From the NCBI RefSeq assembly GCF_020829595.1, contig NZ_JAIVFW010000007.1:1-64000 (forward strand): a stretch of 64,000 nt of DNA, given 5' to 3'. Numbering within the stretch: the first letter of the stretch is position 1; the number at the start of each line of letters is the position of its first letter. The position numbers and the translations under genes were made by a program. Source of the DNA: Nostoc sp. CHAB 5844 (GTDB taxonomy: Bacteria > Cyanobacteriota > Cyanobacteriia > Cyanobacteriales > Nostocaceae). The notes beneath the pieces are model-generated. The model worked only from the letters and a program-made list of their open reading frames with translations, had not been told where the DNA came from and did no database searches. Below are positions 45,786 through 55,281 of the stretch, one piece after another.

Positions 45786-46043
45786 ATTCCTAGCGCAGTC
45801 TAACAATTCAAATGCAGCAGACGTTTGAAAGCCTTTGGTGCTGAGTTCGAGGTGATCAGCCGCCGCTGCACTTCACCGTTAAACCGCAATCACATACAGC
45901 ATTCTAGATGTGACATTGAATTTTTTTTTGCTGCCTAGCTTAACAACTCAACTTGATGATCTTGGCGATAAAAATCCCCCCCTAGGGGATTTGTTCATGT
46001 GTTATCTTAAATAAAATAAAGTTTAGTTACAATTATTAAAACT
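45786..46043. other. Non-coding gap with hairpin
   Basis: 258 bases without a gene. AATCCCCCCC and GGGGATT near 45971-45992 form a short stem that may end the toxin-antitoxin transcript. Confidence 0.4.
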
Positions 46044-46823
46044 TTGATTAATAATACATTGTTGATTTACAACGCTTCTACCACCGCCATAGATAAGGAA
46101 TTACCCGTAAAGAAGGCTGGGCAGCTAAGTATAGAAGAATTAAAATCTACACTTTCTGCGTCGCCATCTTTACCATTGTTAATATCATCCCGACAAACTT
46201 GGTTAGTGTTGGCGGCGGCAGTGTTTTTAGTATCAGTACCAGTATTTATTGAAGCACCACTAGTGCGATCGCTACCCAGTCTCAGTTTAGCAACGACCGG
46301 ATTTTGGGTGTGGTTGAGTTTTCACTTAATGTCACGTCCTGCAACTTACCTGTGGGGGGATTTGCTCTTAGGCTTTAGCTGGAGTTGGTTAGCAGGAGCA
46401 ATTTACTGGGGTTGGTTGCGTTGGGAACCTTTATGGCACTTGCCAGTAGAATCTATCGGCTTACCATTTGCTTGTTGGTGTCTGGTAAGAAATTGGTGCA
46501 AGATTGGTAACTGGTTTTATTTAGGTTCCTTATTTGGCACAGTCTTAACAGATGTGTATTTCTACATAGTTGATTTAATGCCTTACTGGCGGCAAATTAT
46601 GCAGGTAGAACCAGATGAAGTGTCGCCTATTTTACAAGTTGCTGTAACTCAAGTCCAAACACCTTGGGGGCAAACTTGGGCAGTAACTCTTGCATTGGTG
46701 CTATTAACAGCCGGGATTTTACCTTTATGTAACCAGCAAAGACACTGGTATGCTTTTGGTGGTGCGGTTTTAAGTACTATTTTGGTAGACAGCTTATTTT
46801 TGTTGGCTGCTAGGATTGCTTGA
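46044..46823 (+). CDS. DUF3120-like cyanobacterial membrane protein
   Basis: 259 residues with about six membrane helices (for example TWLVLAAAVFLVSVPVFIEAPLV, GFWVWLSFHLM, LPFACWCLVRNW, WAVTLALVLLTAGILPLC). The central sequence PATYLWGDLLLGFSWSWLAGAIYWGWLRWEPLWHLPVE is rich in Trp. It fits the DUF3120 family confined to cyanobacteria and plastids. No ATG exists near the N-terminus; TTG codons at 46044, 46059 or 46062 are the candidate starts. Confidence 0.75.
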   Translation: MINNTLLIYNASTTAIDKELPVKKAGQLSIEELKSTLSASPSLPLLISSRQTWLVLAAAVFLVSVPVFIEAPLVRSLPSLSLATTGFWVWLSFHLMSRPATYLWGDLLLGFSWSWLAGAIYWGWLRWEPLWHLPVESIGLPFACWCLVRNWCKIGNWFYLGSLFGTVLTDVYFYIVDLMPYWRQIMQVEPDEVSPILQVAVTQVQTPWGQTWAVTLALVLLTAGILPLCNQQRHWYAFGGAVLSTILVDSLFLLAARIA

Positions 46824-46839
46824 AGTGCTGAGTGCTGAG

Positions 46840-46893
46840 GAGCCAGTGCGTTGGGCGGCTCTGCCGACTTGAAGCAACTGGCGTTGCTGAGTA
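46840..46893. repeat. Dispersed repeat fragment before psbU
   Basis: GAGCCAGTGCGTTGGGCGGC, TCTGCCGACTTGAAGCAACT and GGCGTTGCTGAG match words of the repeats at 17572-17905 and 31600-31690. Confidence 0.55.
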
Positions 46894-47126
46894 CTGAGTG
46901 AAAACACTAGCCCCTAACCTAAGCGCCTCTATTTCGACAAGTAAATATTGTGGATATTAATACGCTGTATATTAGTTTCTGATGACTGCTGTGTGTTGAT
47001 TGAGCAATCAGTTTTTAGTTAACAGTCAAGAGTCAAGAGTCATAACTGTGCCTCAAAGATTATAAACTGTTGACAACTGTCAGCTTAAAGCCATTATTCA
47101 GTTTGATGGAAAGAGGTAAAAAAGTC

Positions 47127-47555
47127 GTGAAAAGATTGGTGCGTTTATTAACAGTATTTAGTTTGTTGCTTGGTTCCTGGGGATGGTTAGGTACAACTGA
47201 GATAGCCCAAGCTGCTGGGATCAACAGCCTGACGCTACCACAAGTTCCTGTTTTGGCAGTGGAGTTCCGTAACAAGGCAGATGCTAAATTAGCAACGGAA
47301 TTTGGTAAAAAAATTGATTTGAATAACACCAACGTCCGCGCTTTCCAAAATTATCCAGGTCTGTATCCTACCCTAGCTAAGAAAATCATCAAAAATGCTC
47401 CTTACCAAAAGGTAGAAGATATTTTAGATCTGCCAGGATTGAGCGATCGCCAAAAACAACTGCTGCAAGCTAATTTCGATAACTTCACCGTTACCGAACA
47501 AGAAGCTGTCTTCAACGAAGGAGACGATCGCTTTAACAACGGTATCTACAGATAA
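47127..47555 (+). CDS. psbU: Photosystem II 12 kDa extrinsic protein PsbU
   Basis: 142 residues from a GTG preceded by AAGAGG; an in-frame ATG at 47106 gives seven more residues. The N-terminus [21 protein letters not shown] is a lumen-targeting signal cut after AQA. The mature part ([52 protein letters not shown]) is clear PsbU, which stabilises the oxygen-evolving manganese cluster on the lumenal side. Confidence 0.95.
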   Translation: MKRLVRLLTVFSLLLGSWGWLGTTEIAQAAGINSLTLPQVPVLAVEFRNKADAKLATEFGKKIDLNNTNVRAFQNYPGLYPTLAKKIIKNAPYQKVEDILDLPGLSDRQKQLLQANFDNFTVTEQEAVFNEGDDRFNNGIYR

Positions 47556-47583
47556 GCCTAATTATCGTTAATGTAGAAAACAG

Positions 47584-47613
47584 TAGCCCACTCCCAATTT
47601 TAGGGAGTGGCTA
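47584..47613 (+). terminator. psbU terminator hairpin
   Basis: TAGCCCACTCCC and GGGAGTGGCTA pair around AATTTTA, 28 bases after the psbU stop, followed by TCTTCAT rather than a long T-run. Confidence 0.65.
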
Positions 47614-47640
47614 TCTTCATAAAGCAGAATTCAGAATTCA

Positions 47641-47770
47641 GGAGGAGCCAGTGCGGTCTTGGGGTTTCCCCAAGTGGAGCAACTGGCGTTCAGAATTCAG
47701 AATAAGAATAGGCTCTCTACCTAGCTTTAAGTCCTACTAAAATCCAAAATCCAAAATCCAAAATCCAAAA
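47641..47770. repeat. GC-rich repeat fragment and AAAATCC heptads
   Basis: About 47641-47697 carries GGAGCCAGTGCGGTCTTGGG and a GGTTTCCCC unit of the dispersed family; 47741-47770 has four AAAATCC heptads directly before nadB. Confidence 0.6.
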
Positions 47771-47774
47771 TTGT

Positions 47775-49451
47775 TTGACCTTGCCTGAAATAGAAATTCC
47801 TCGCCAATTTGATGTTATAGTAGTCGGCGCTGGAGCCGCTGGACTGTACACAGCGCTGTGTTTGCCAGAGTCTTTGGAAGTCGGCTTAATTACCAAAGAA
47901 ACAGTTTCTTTGTCTGCTAGTGATTGGGCGCAAGGCGGTATTGCTGCGGCGATCGCTCCTGAAGATTCCCCGAAGTTGCACATTGAAGATACAATCCAAG
48001 CAGGTGCCGGTTTGTGCGATCGGCAAGCGGTGGAATTCCTCGCGCAACAAGCCCCTAGTTGCATTCAATCATTGGTAAATTTGGGTGTAGCTTTTGACCG
48101 TCACGGTAACGCCTTAGCATTGACTTTGGAAGCTGCTCATTCTCGCAACCGTGTTCTCCACGCTGCTGATACCACAGGTAGAGAAGTCACAACTACCTTG
48201 ACAACGCAAGTATTACGCCGACAAAATATTCAAGTTATCCAACAAGCTTTGGCGTTGAGTCTGTGGCTAGAACCGCAAACAGGTCGTTGTCAGGGAATTG
48301 GCCTGTTTTATCAAGGTGAAATTACCTGGGTAAAAGCTAAAGCTGTAGTTTTAGCAACTGGCGGCGGTGGTCAAGTATTTGCCCAAACCACAAACCCAGC
48401 AGTCAGTACAGGCGATGGCGTGGCGATCGCTTGGCGGGCTGGGGCTATCCTGCGAGATTTGGAATTTGTACAATTTCACCCCACAGCCTTGACTAAACCA
48501 GGGGCTGATCGCTTTTTGATTAGTGAGGCTGTCAGAGGCGAGGGCGCACATCTTGTAGACAACACTGGGCGACGGTTTGCTTTTGACTATCACCCAGCGG
48601 GGGAACTTGCACCCAGAGATGTAGTGAGTAGAGCAATTTTTAGCCACCTTCAACGTACTGCTGTTGATCCGGCTACTGCTCATGTGTGGCTAGATATGCG
48701 CCCAATTCCCCCCGACAAAATTCGGCATCGTTTTCCCAATATCATCAAAGTTTGTCAACGTTGGGGCATTGATGTCTTTCATGAGCCAATTCCAGTAGCT
48801 CCTGCTGCCCATTACTGGATGGGTGGAATTGTGGCAGATTTACGCAATCACACGAATATTCCTGGTTTATACGCCGTCGGAGAAACTGCCAGTACTGGAG
48901 TACACGGCGCAAATCGTCTGGCGAGTAATTCTTTGCTGGAATGTATTGTGTTCGGCGCACAGATGGCAAATATTCAACTAACAGACTTGGAACTGGAACC
49001 TGATATTTCAGAGTCGTCCTTGCGGGAGTTTGGTTTAGATGTTGATGATTGGCAAACCCAGCAAGCACAGCTAGAAGCATTACGAGAGAAATTACCGCGT
49101 TTAGTTTGGCAAAGTGCTGGCATTTGTCGGGAACAATCACGATTAGTTGAGGCGATCGCAACTGTAGAATCTTGGCAGCAAGACTTCGCCATTTTACCTT
49201 TGAGTCAATTCTTGCTTTCTTTACCTGCCAGCGAAACTGTCAAGTTCAAAATACCGGATATAGAACGGCAATTAAGACTTTGGGCAGAGACTCGCAATTT
49301 ACTAGATGTGGCTTATTTAATTCTCAAAAGTGCTGCTTTTAGGACAGAGAGCCGGGGCGGACACTACCGCATCGATTATCCAGAACCAAATCCTAATTGG
49401 CAAATTCACACACTTGTACAAAAACATCAATGGAGTCAATCTACGCCTTGA
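47775..49451 (+). CDS. nadB: L-aspartate oxidase
   Basis: 558 residues. The FAD-binding motif is FDVIVVGAGAAGLYTAL, then SASDWAQGGIAAAI, and GGVHGANRLASNSLLE-type substrate loop (VGETASTGVHGANRLASNSL). It oxidises aspartate to iminoaspartate, the first step of NAD synthesis, and is related to succinate dehydrogenase flavoproteins. The start is a TTG at the given position; another TTG lies three codons further (PEIEIPRQ). The C-terminal helical domain (about 440-530) is intact. Monocistronic. Confidence 0.93.
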   Translation: MTLPEIEIPRQFDVIVVGAGAAGLYTALCLPESLEVGLITKETVSLSASDWAQGGIAAAIAPEDSPKLHIEDTIQAGAGLCDRQAVEFLAQQAPSCIQSLVNLGVAFDRHGNALALTLEAAHSRNRVLHAADTTGREVTTTLTTQVLRRQNIQVIQQALALSLWLEPQTGRCQGIGLFYQGEITWVKAKAVVLATGGGGQVFAQTTNPAVSTGDGVAIAWRAGAILRDLEFVQFHPTALTKPGADRFLISEAVRGEGAHLVDNTGRRFAFDYHPAGELAPRDVVSRAIFSHLQRTAVDPATAHVWLDMRPIPPDKIRHRFPNIIKVCQRWGIDVFHEPIPVAPAAHYWMGGIVADLRNHTNIPGLYAVGETASTGVHGANRLASNSLLECIVFGAQMANIQLTDLELEPDISESSLREFGLDVDDWQTQQAQLEALREKLPRLVWQSAGICREQSRLVEAIATVESWQQDFAILPLSQFLLSLPASETVKFKIPDIERQLRLWAETRNLLDVAYLILKSAAFRTESRGGHYRIDYPEPNPNWQIHTLVQKHQWSQSTP

Positions 49452-49589
49452 AGCTAATTACTTATGGGTAAAACTCTCTACTTCTTTGCGTTGCTATTCT
49501 GCACTAATTTTCAGATAGACGAGACACTCACTAGTGTCAACAAACCGCCCATTCTAAAATTCCTAAAAATATTACTATACAAGTTTTTC

Positions 49590-49665
49590 ATTTTATACTT
49601 CACACTTCACACTAGCCTGCGGCAAGCCGCTAAAAGCGTCTACACACTTCATACTTCAGCTTGTG
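49590..49665. repeat. Heptad repeat and GC-rich insert
   Basis: TACTTCACACTTCACACT is interrupted by GCCTGCGGCAAGCCGC (a short palindrome) and resumes as ACACTTCATACTTC. It looks like a palindromic unit inserted in a heptad array. Confidence 0.55.
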
Positions 49666-49902
49666 CTAACGTGTACCACTACCGTATTCGCTGTCAGGAA
49701 CGCCATTATTAGGCGGAACGTATACATCGTTTAACCCTTGAGAATTAATATTGGAACTCGTTAAGCTATTGCTGTCTGTTTTAGCCAAACCTTTAGCCAC
49801 TAAATCACTAAAGTTTCCTCTAGCATCAGCGATTTTAGGAATTACTACACAGGCGCTAACACACAATATTAAAATGCTCGTGATTCTTAAGTTTGTACTC
49901 AT
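49666..49902 (-). CDS. Small secreted protein with C-terminal PPxxGxP..GSGTR motif
   Basis: 78 residues from the ATG at MSTNLRITSILILC. A signal peptide (about 1-28, ending ADA) precedes a short mature chain, whose end reads VYVPPNNGVPDSEYGSGTR. The (P)PxxGxPxxxxGxGTR pattern recurs in secreted cyanobacterial proteins, for example near DUF928. It may be a binding or processing tag. The function is unknown. Confidence 0.6.
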   Translation of the reverse strand: MSTNLRITSILILCVSACVVIPKIADARGNFSDLVAKGLAKTDSNSLTSSNINSQGLNDVYVPPNNGVPDSEYGSGTR

Positions 49903-50652
49903 ACAGTTGTTACCCAGTTCTTGCATTTTGATTACATTTGATACTTTTTTTACCTACAACTGATTCCGTCTTTGTTTCTGATAAAGTTAAATTTTAGTGA
50001 AATTTTTTACTTCCAAAGATAATGATTTGGGTGAAGAGCTTTGGCTATCAAACCTGCTCAACACTTAAGAAATATACTTAAATGCCATTTATAGGCATCA
50101 GTCTAAAGTTAGAACTCACTACAACCGAAAGTGTTAAGCGTTCATTAATTACCTCTAAAGTAACACTTGAACATATAAAATCTTAATAAAGTCTTCATAA
50201 TTTTACGTTTAAATTCTCTCTTGACTTGTTAGAACCGATACGATACTGATCGGTATTTACAGTGGAAACGGAATATACCTCAGCAAATATCAGGAACGTG
50301 AACACGAAAATCGGTCATTTTGAGATTTTTTAATAAAATCTTAATTTATAAAACTAAGTATAATTCAAAATTACTTTAAGTACTGTTACTCATATATAAA
50401 ATTTACACCTCAATGGAATCACAATAGATAGAATTCTATGATGCTTGCTTCATTTAGTAGTACAATTATACTACTAAACAGACTCAAAACTAAATATTTA
50501 GCCATGTGGAAATATGGCTAAATATTTAGCACTTATGCAGTAATAGAACTTACGCATGAAAACGAAAAATCAAGGGTTTGGTCAGGGTGCAAGGGTTTAG
50601 GTGTCCAAAACCCTGACACCCGACACCCCTACACCCAGTCTCAACAGCATAT
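49903..50652. other. Non-coding region with hairpins
   Basis: 750 AT-rich bases with no supported gene. It carries two strong inverted repeats (50453-50478 and 50492-50527) and a degenerate repeat with GGGTGTC-like units near 50585-50640. A small RNA could be encoded here. Confidence 0.5.
50453..50527. repeat. Two adjacent perfect inverted repeats
   Basis: TTTAGTAGTA pairs with TACTACTAAA around CAATTA (50453-50478). Thirteen bases later AAATATTTAGCCAT pairs with ATGGCTAAATATTT around an 8-base loop (50492-50527). Both stems are perfect. They may be transcription end signals for the cyclase gene or a structured RNA. Confidence 0.6.
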
Positions 50653-52863
50653 TTATGTCAACTCATAACGGTTTTTACCTAAGTGCTTAGCACGGTACAT
50701 AGCGGCATCTGCTTGTTTAATCAGAATTTCCATGTCTTCGCTGTTAACGGGGTAAACACTGATTCCAATACTGGCAGAAATTTTAGTAGTGTAGCCTGAC
50801 AAAACAATTGGTTCAGTAAGGCTGGCTAAAATTTTTTCTGCGACTCTAGCAGCCACTTGCACATCAGGAATTGCCCGTAGAATTACGGTAAATTCATCAC
50901 CACCCAAACGGGACACAGTATCACTTCCACGTAAACAATTGCTGAGTCGCTGGGCGACGATCACTAGCAAGCGATCGCCCATATCATGCCCCAAAGTATC
51001 ATTAATCTGTTTAAAGCCATCCAAGTCTATAAACAAAAGTCCCAGTAACAAGTTATTTTTTTGCGACCAATGCAACGACTCATGGAGTTGTTCAACAAAG
51101 AATTTCCGATTAGATAAACCTGTCAGGGGATCGTGGTAAGCTAAATACCGTAAGTGGTCTTCTTTGAGTTTTAATTCAGTATTAGAGCGAAACAACTCAG
51201 CCGCAGTCCGCCTCAGTTCGTCTTCCATTAGCTTGCGCTGGGTAATATCTCGAATTACTCCAACTAAAAAGAAATTACCTGCAGCATCTTTGTGCAGCGA
51301 TCGCTTCGTAGCAATTAGATGAGTTTTGCCAGTAGCATCCGTAAATTCTTCTTCATTTTCTTGCGGTCTTTGTGTTAAAAAAACCAGATTATCTTGTTGA
51401 CGGAAAACATCAGCTTCATGCCGAGGGAAAAATTCATAATATGACTTTTCTAGTAACAAACTATCAGGATAACCAATAAATTGACAGTAAGCTTCATTTA
51501 AAACAATCCACTGATGTTTTTCGTTTTTAACAAAAATTGGATCAGGAATAGAATTGATTACTTGATGCAAAAACTCTTTAGAACGTTTCAACTCTTCTTG
51601 CATATAAGCAATATGAAAAAGCATCCACATAGAGGCGCTGCTAAAGGTTAGCATTCCGGGAATTAGGGGTAGCCACCAACCATACAAGAAAGCTACATAG
51701 CTACCCAAAAACAGTATTAATAAAGACAGTAAAACTTTAGGAATACTCTTGCTGAAAGATTTAATTCGCCAAATTATTGCTGATCCCAGATAAGACCAAA
51801 CAAAAATCCATAAGCATTCCCAGAATTTAGGCCAAACTTTTAATAAGGGTCGTCCTTCAATAGCAGATGAGATTAACTCACTAATAAAATAAGCTTGCAG
51901 TTCAATACCAGCTACAGGCTTGGCTGCACCTAGCATTTGACTGGAGTGCGGAATAAACACAAAATCTTGCAGACTAGTAGCAGTTGAACCAATCAATACA
52001 ATGCGATCGCGTATCCAACTAATTGGAAATTTGCCATCCAGTACATCACTCATCGATATCTGGCGGTAACTACAGAATTCGCCAGAAGCTTTGTAACATG
52101 ATGGTTTAGGAAAATTAGCTAAAATTTGATAACCTTTATCATCAGCCCTGACATAACCACCATCATTAACTCGAAAAGGCATAAATACAGCCTTACCTAA
52201 ACGTAAATAATCTAGGTCTTTAGCAGCTTTTTGAGGTGTAATGTCCTCTGATTGTAAATACAATAAAGCTAACTTCAAAGCAAAGCTTTCATAGTGTTGC
52301 TCACCTATGTGTAAATACAACAAATTGCGCCGTACTTTACCATCAGGGTCGTACAGGACATTATTAAACCCCACTTGCTTTGGATTTAGTTGTAGTGGTG
52401 GTAAAACACGAGTATTTTTGTTCTGTGTTAATAGTTCAATCCCAATTAAATTAGGCATTGAACCATAAATATCGACTAGAGCCTGATGACCTGGATTTAC
52501 AGCTAAATCCCGATAAATATCTAAGCCAATAGCACGCGGTTGATTAACTTGTAATTTCTTCAATAACTCAGCAATAACGCCATCGGGAATCGGCCAAGAA
52601 CCTATTCGACGCAAAGAATCTTCATCAATCGCTACAATCGTAATGCGATCGTCTGGTTGTTCGTTTGGACGTAAGCGAAAAAATTGATCTAACCCTGCTA
52701 ATTCTAGAGATTGTAACATTCCTACAGAGCGCAAAACTACAATGCAGACTGCAACGCTACAAGCGACAACTAATTCTCTATGTTTTCTACCAAGCTGCTG
52801 TTTCAGGTTCAACTGCAACATTAACCCGACAAAACGCTTGCCTATCTGCTTACTCATTCCCAT
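50653..52863 (-). CDS. CHASE2-PAS-GGDEF diguanylate cyclase
   Basis: 736 residues. A first membrane segment near residues 30-50 (VACSVAVCIVVLRSVGM) leads into an extracytoplasmic CHASE2 sensor (about 55-340: RITIVAIDEDSLRRIGSWPIPD; DRIVLIGSTATSLQDF). Two or three membrane helices follow (about 345-420), then a PAS domain (about 430-540) and GGDEF (about 565-735) with RLGGDEFTVILR. The catalytic motif is intact, so it should make c-di-GMP in response to an external signal. The inhibitory RxxD motif was not clear to me. Confidence 0.93.
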   Translation of the reverse strand: MGMSKQIGKRFVGLMLQLNLKQQLGRKHRELVVACSVAVCIVVLRSVGMLQSLELAGLDQFFRLRPNEQPDDRITIVAIDEDSLRRIGSWPIPDGVIAELLKKLQVNQPRAIGLDIYRDLAVNPGHQALVDIYGSMPNLIGIELLTQNKNTRVLPPLQLNPKQVGFNNVLYDPDGKVRRNLLYLHIGEQHYESFALKLALLYLQSEDITPQKAAKDLDYLRLGKAVFMPFRVNDGGYVRADDKGYQILANFPKPSCYKASGEFCSYRQISMSDVLDGKFPISWIRDRIVLIGSTATSLQDFVFIPHSSQMLGAAKPVAGIELQAYFISELISSAIEGRPLLKVWPKFWECLWIFVWSYLGSAIIWRIKSFSKSIPKVLLSLLILFLGSYVAFLYGWWLPLIPGMLTFSSASMWMLFHIAYMQEELKRSKEFLHQVINSIPDPIFVKNEKHQWIVLNEAYCQFIGYPDSLLLEKSYYEFFPRHEADVFRQQDNLVFLTQRPQENEEEFTDATGKTHLIATKRSLHKDAAGNFFLVGVIRDITQRKLMEDELRRTAAELFRSNTELKLKEDHLRYLAYHDPLTGLSNRKFFVEQLHESLHWSQKNNLLLGLLFIDLDGFKQINDTLGHDMGDRLLVIVAQRLSNCLRGSDTVSRLGGDEFTVILRAIPDVQVAARVAEKILASLTEPIVLSGYTTKISASIGISVYPVNSEDMEILIKQADAAMYRAKHLGKNRYELT

Positions 52864-53314
52864 TACCTAGTGGGGAGAAATATTTTGAATTGGTACAGAT
52901 ATCAACTAGCTATCCAACACTCAGTAAATATACTTTATATATCACTGTGTTCATTGTAGAGATAACTTGCCAGTACGGTTATGTTCCACCAAATAATGTG
53001 CAGTAGTTTTAAAGAAGAAGGATTCATGATTACTGATGATTAAGCTAAGGTTAGCCAGTATTTCCGTACCTATGAGGAACAAATATTGTTTGCTAATAAC
53101 AAAAGTATATTTTCGATGACTAAAAAGTGACAAATATTTTATTTGAGCAATTAGAATTAAGAAATCAATATTTTGATAATTTTGTTGTAACTTATACTAA
53201 CTCTGGAAAACAGATTTGCAAAAAAATCAGCCAACTGGGAACATATTGTTACATTCAGCCAGTTGACTACTGTAGGTGAGATCTAATTTAGGAAAACAGC
53301 CTTGCTGACAGTGA
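52864..53314. other. Non-coding region
   Basis: AT-rich spacer between two - strand genes. I see no gene, RNA or strong hairpin. Confidence 0.5.
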
Positions 53315-54295
53315 TTACTTAAAATACTTAAAATTTGTTGGGCCTGTATAACCAGTAATCTTGGCCAGTTCCGTTAGGTTTTGGACTCCACTATAACTTT
53401 GACCATTGATAATCCAAGTGGGGAAAGCTTGGATTTTGGCTGCTTGACATAATTCTGGTTTCCCTTGGGGACTATCGCCAGCACATTCTATCGGAACATT
53501 ATTATCTTTGAGGATTTGGTAAGCTTCTTTGCCAAAAATTAGCTTCTGTTCGTGGCAATGAGGACACCAGTAGGCAACATATTCTTTAGCGCCTACCTTC
53601 ACTAGATGTTTTGCTAAGGCGATTTCTGCCTCACTAGAGGTTGTGGTAATTTCCCAACCGAATTCTGGGTTAGGTGTTTGTGTAGGTGTAGGTGTAAAAC
53701 TAATTTTTTCTTGTCCAGATGTTGTAGTTGATTGATTAACACCAGCATAAACACCTAAAGTCCCGATGAGTGTTACCATCCCTACGATAATGGCAGTAAA
53801 TAAAATTTGTCCAACATCTTCCCAAGTACGGCCAATAATTGTGAGAACTAATAAACTCACAGAGAACAAAGCCGAGGCTATGCAGTAAGGACAAAATGCT
53901 TGGAGTTGGAAAGCCAGCACATACATTAAGTAGCCGCTGAAAACAGACATGGCGATCGCACCCGCCAACAACAGCAACCATGTCCAGTTTTCTATTTGTC
54001 GGCGCTGGTTGCTTTCTTCGGATTTCACAACTAAAGGAGCTAAAGCCAAAATCACCATACCGGTGTATGCCAAAAATCCAAACAAAGCTAGTGGCTGACC
54101 GAAAACTGTAGCCCAAGCACTAGTAAGTACGTCGTTACAGCCTTTGCTGCCAGCTTGTGCTATGCAAGCTGCACTACCGCCTGTTAGCTTTTCGATGGTG
54201 AGATAGCCTGTAACCAAAGCACCACATCCGGCGATCGCGGCAATTATTGGGCGCGACCATTTATGAATCCAAGGAGTAGAACGGCGGCGAATCAT
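53315..54295 (-). CDS. VKOR-thioredoxin (DsbA-like) fusion protein
   Basis: 326 residues from the ATG at MIRRRSTPW; a longer frame is just translated heptad repeats. Four or five membrane helices hold the vitamin K epoxide reductase domain: Cys pair in AACIAQAGSKGCNDVL, and CPYC in FCPYCIASALF. A Pro/Thr linker (TPTPTQTPNPEFG) leads to a periplasmic/lumenal thioredoxin domain with CPHC (YWCPHCHEQK) and the cis-Pro region AFPTWIING. It forms disulfides in exported proteins and passes electrons to quinone; in cyanobacteria it replaces DsbB/DsbA. Confidence 0.93.
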   Translation of the reverse strand: MIRRRSTPWIHKWSRPIIAAIAGCGALVTGYLTIEKLTGGSAACIAQAGSKGCNDVLTSAWATVFGQPLALFGFLAYTGMVILALAPLVVKSEESNQRRQIENWTWLLLLAGAIAMSVFSGYLMYVLAFQLQAFCPYCIASALFSVSLLVLTIIGRTWEDVGQILFTAIIVGMVTLIGTLGVYAGVNQSTTTSGQEKISFTPTPTQTPNPEFGWEITTTSSEAEIALAKHLVKVGAKEYVAYWCPHCHEQKLIFGKEAYQILKDNNVPIECAGDSPQGKPELCQAAKIQAFPTWIINGQSYSGVQNLTELAKITGYTGPTNFKYFK

Positions 54296-54297
54296 AA

Positions 54298-54365
54298 CTG
54301 CGAAGTATGAAGTATGAAGTGTGAAGTGTGAAGTGTGAAGTATGAAGTATGAAGTGTGAAGTATG
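54298..54365. repeat. Heptameric repeat array upstream of the VKOR gene
   Basis: About nine units of GAAGTAT/GAAGTGT lie directly before the start codon. Read in frame they give the false N-terminal extension HTSYFILHTSHF. Confidence 0.8.
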
Positions 54366-54432
54366 CCAGCCTCTGCGGGTTTCATGCTTCAGTCTTTTGC
54401 CTTCTCACTCCCTACTCTCTACTCACCACTCC

Positions 54433-55281
54433 CTAAGAATGTAGTTTTATTTGTTCTGTCGATTTACTTGTGCTTTTGGAGTTCCAACTCCGATGTGCAG
54501 CTTCAACAAATTGACTGACGCGAATCGGATCAATTGGTTGCTCAATCCGACCATGACGTTTTAAGGAACTGGAAACTATGACACCATCTGCTGACTGCAA
54601 CAGTGTAGCAATATTTTCCCAGCTGGCTCCACTACCAATAAATACTGGTGTACCGTTGGCTGCACCACAAGCTATTTCTAAATCTTCTTGATTAGGAGGA
54701 CTACCTGTAGCCCAACCAGATAATATGATTGCGTCTGCTAAACCTCTTTCAATAGTGTCTTTAACGGCGACTGTCAGATTAGGAGAACTTAAAGGCCGGG
54801 CGTGCTTGACTAAGACATCAGCCATAATTTTGACATCAGAGCCTAATTCTCGCCTGTAACGCAGCAATTGATGGGCTTCTCCTTCAATTAATCCTTGATC
54901 AGTCGCCATGACTCCAGTTAGGACATTAACACGGATAAATTGGGCTTGTACACAACTGGCGATCGCGATCGCACTTTTGGCATCATTCCGCAACACATTT
55001 AAACCCAGAGGCAAGGTTACTAAATTTTGTATCCTTTGCACCACCACAGTCATAGCACTCACAACTGCTGGATCAACCTGGGTTTTGGTAAATGGTGCGT
55101 CGAAAAAATTCTCTACAATAATCCCATCTACTCCGCCACTGGCAAGCGCTGTTGCTTCTTGTTCGGCACGGTCAATCACGGCTTTCAGGCTACCTCCCCA
55201 GCGGGGTGAGGTGGGTAATGGCAGTAGGTGAACTACGCCAATAATTGGTGTACGAGTTTTAAAGATCTGATATAAGTCCAC
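54433..55281 (-). CDS. btpA: BtpA family photosystem I biogenesis protein
   Basis: 282 residues from a GTG start. BtpA pattern: IIGVVHLLPLPTSPRWGG, GGVDGIIVENFFDAPF, LPLGLNVLRNDAKSAIAIA, FIRVNVLTGVMATDQGLIEG and a TIM-barrel end VFIGSGAS...DGVIVSSSLKRHG. In Synechocystis BtpA stabilises PSI reaction-centre proteins on the thylakoid surface. The C-terminal Ser/Lys tail is variable. Confidence 0.9.
   Translation of the reverse strand: MDLYQIFKTRTPIIGVVHLLPLPTSPRWGGSLKAVIDRAEQEATALASGGVDGIIVENFFDAPFTKTQVDPAVVSAMTVVVQRIQNLVTLPLGLNVLRNDAKSAIAIASCVQAQFIRVNVLTGVMATDQGLIEGEAHQLLRYRRELGSDVKIMADVLVKHARPLSSPNLTVAVKDTIERGLADAIILSGWATGSPPNQEDLEIACGAANGTPVFIGSGASWENIATLLQSADGVIVSSSLKRHGRIEQPIDPIRVSQFVEAAHRSWNSKSTSKSTEQIKLHS

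Noticed and set aside
54296-54385. N-terminal extension of the VKOR fusion
   Set aside because: It is the translation of heptad DNA repeats (HTSYF units) and lacks a natural signal; the ATG at 54295 is better.
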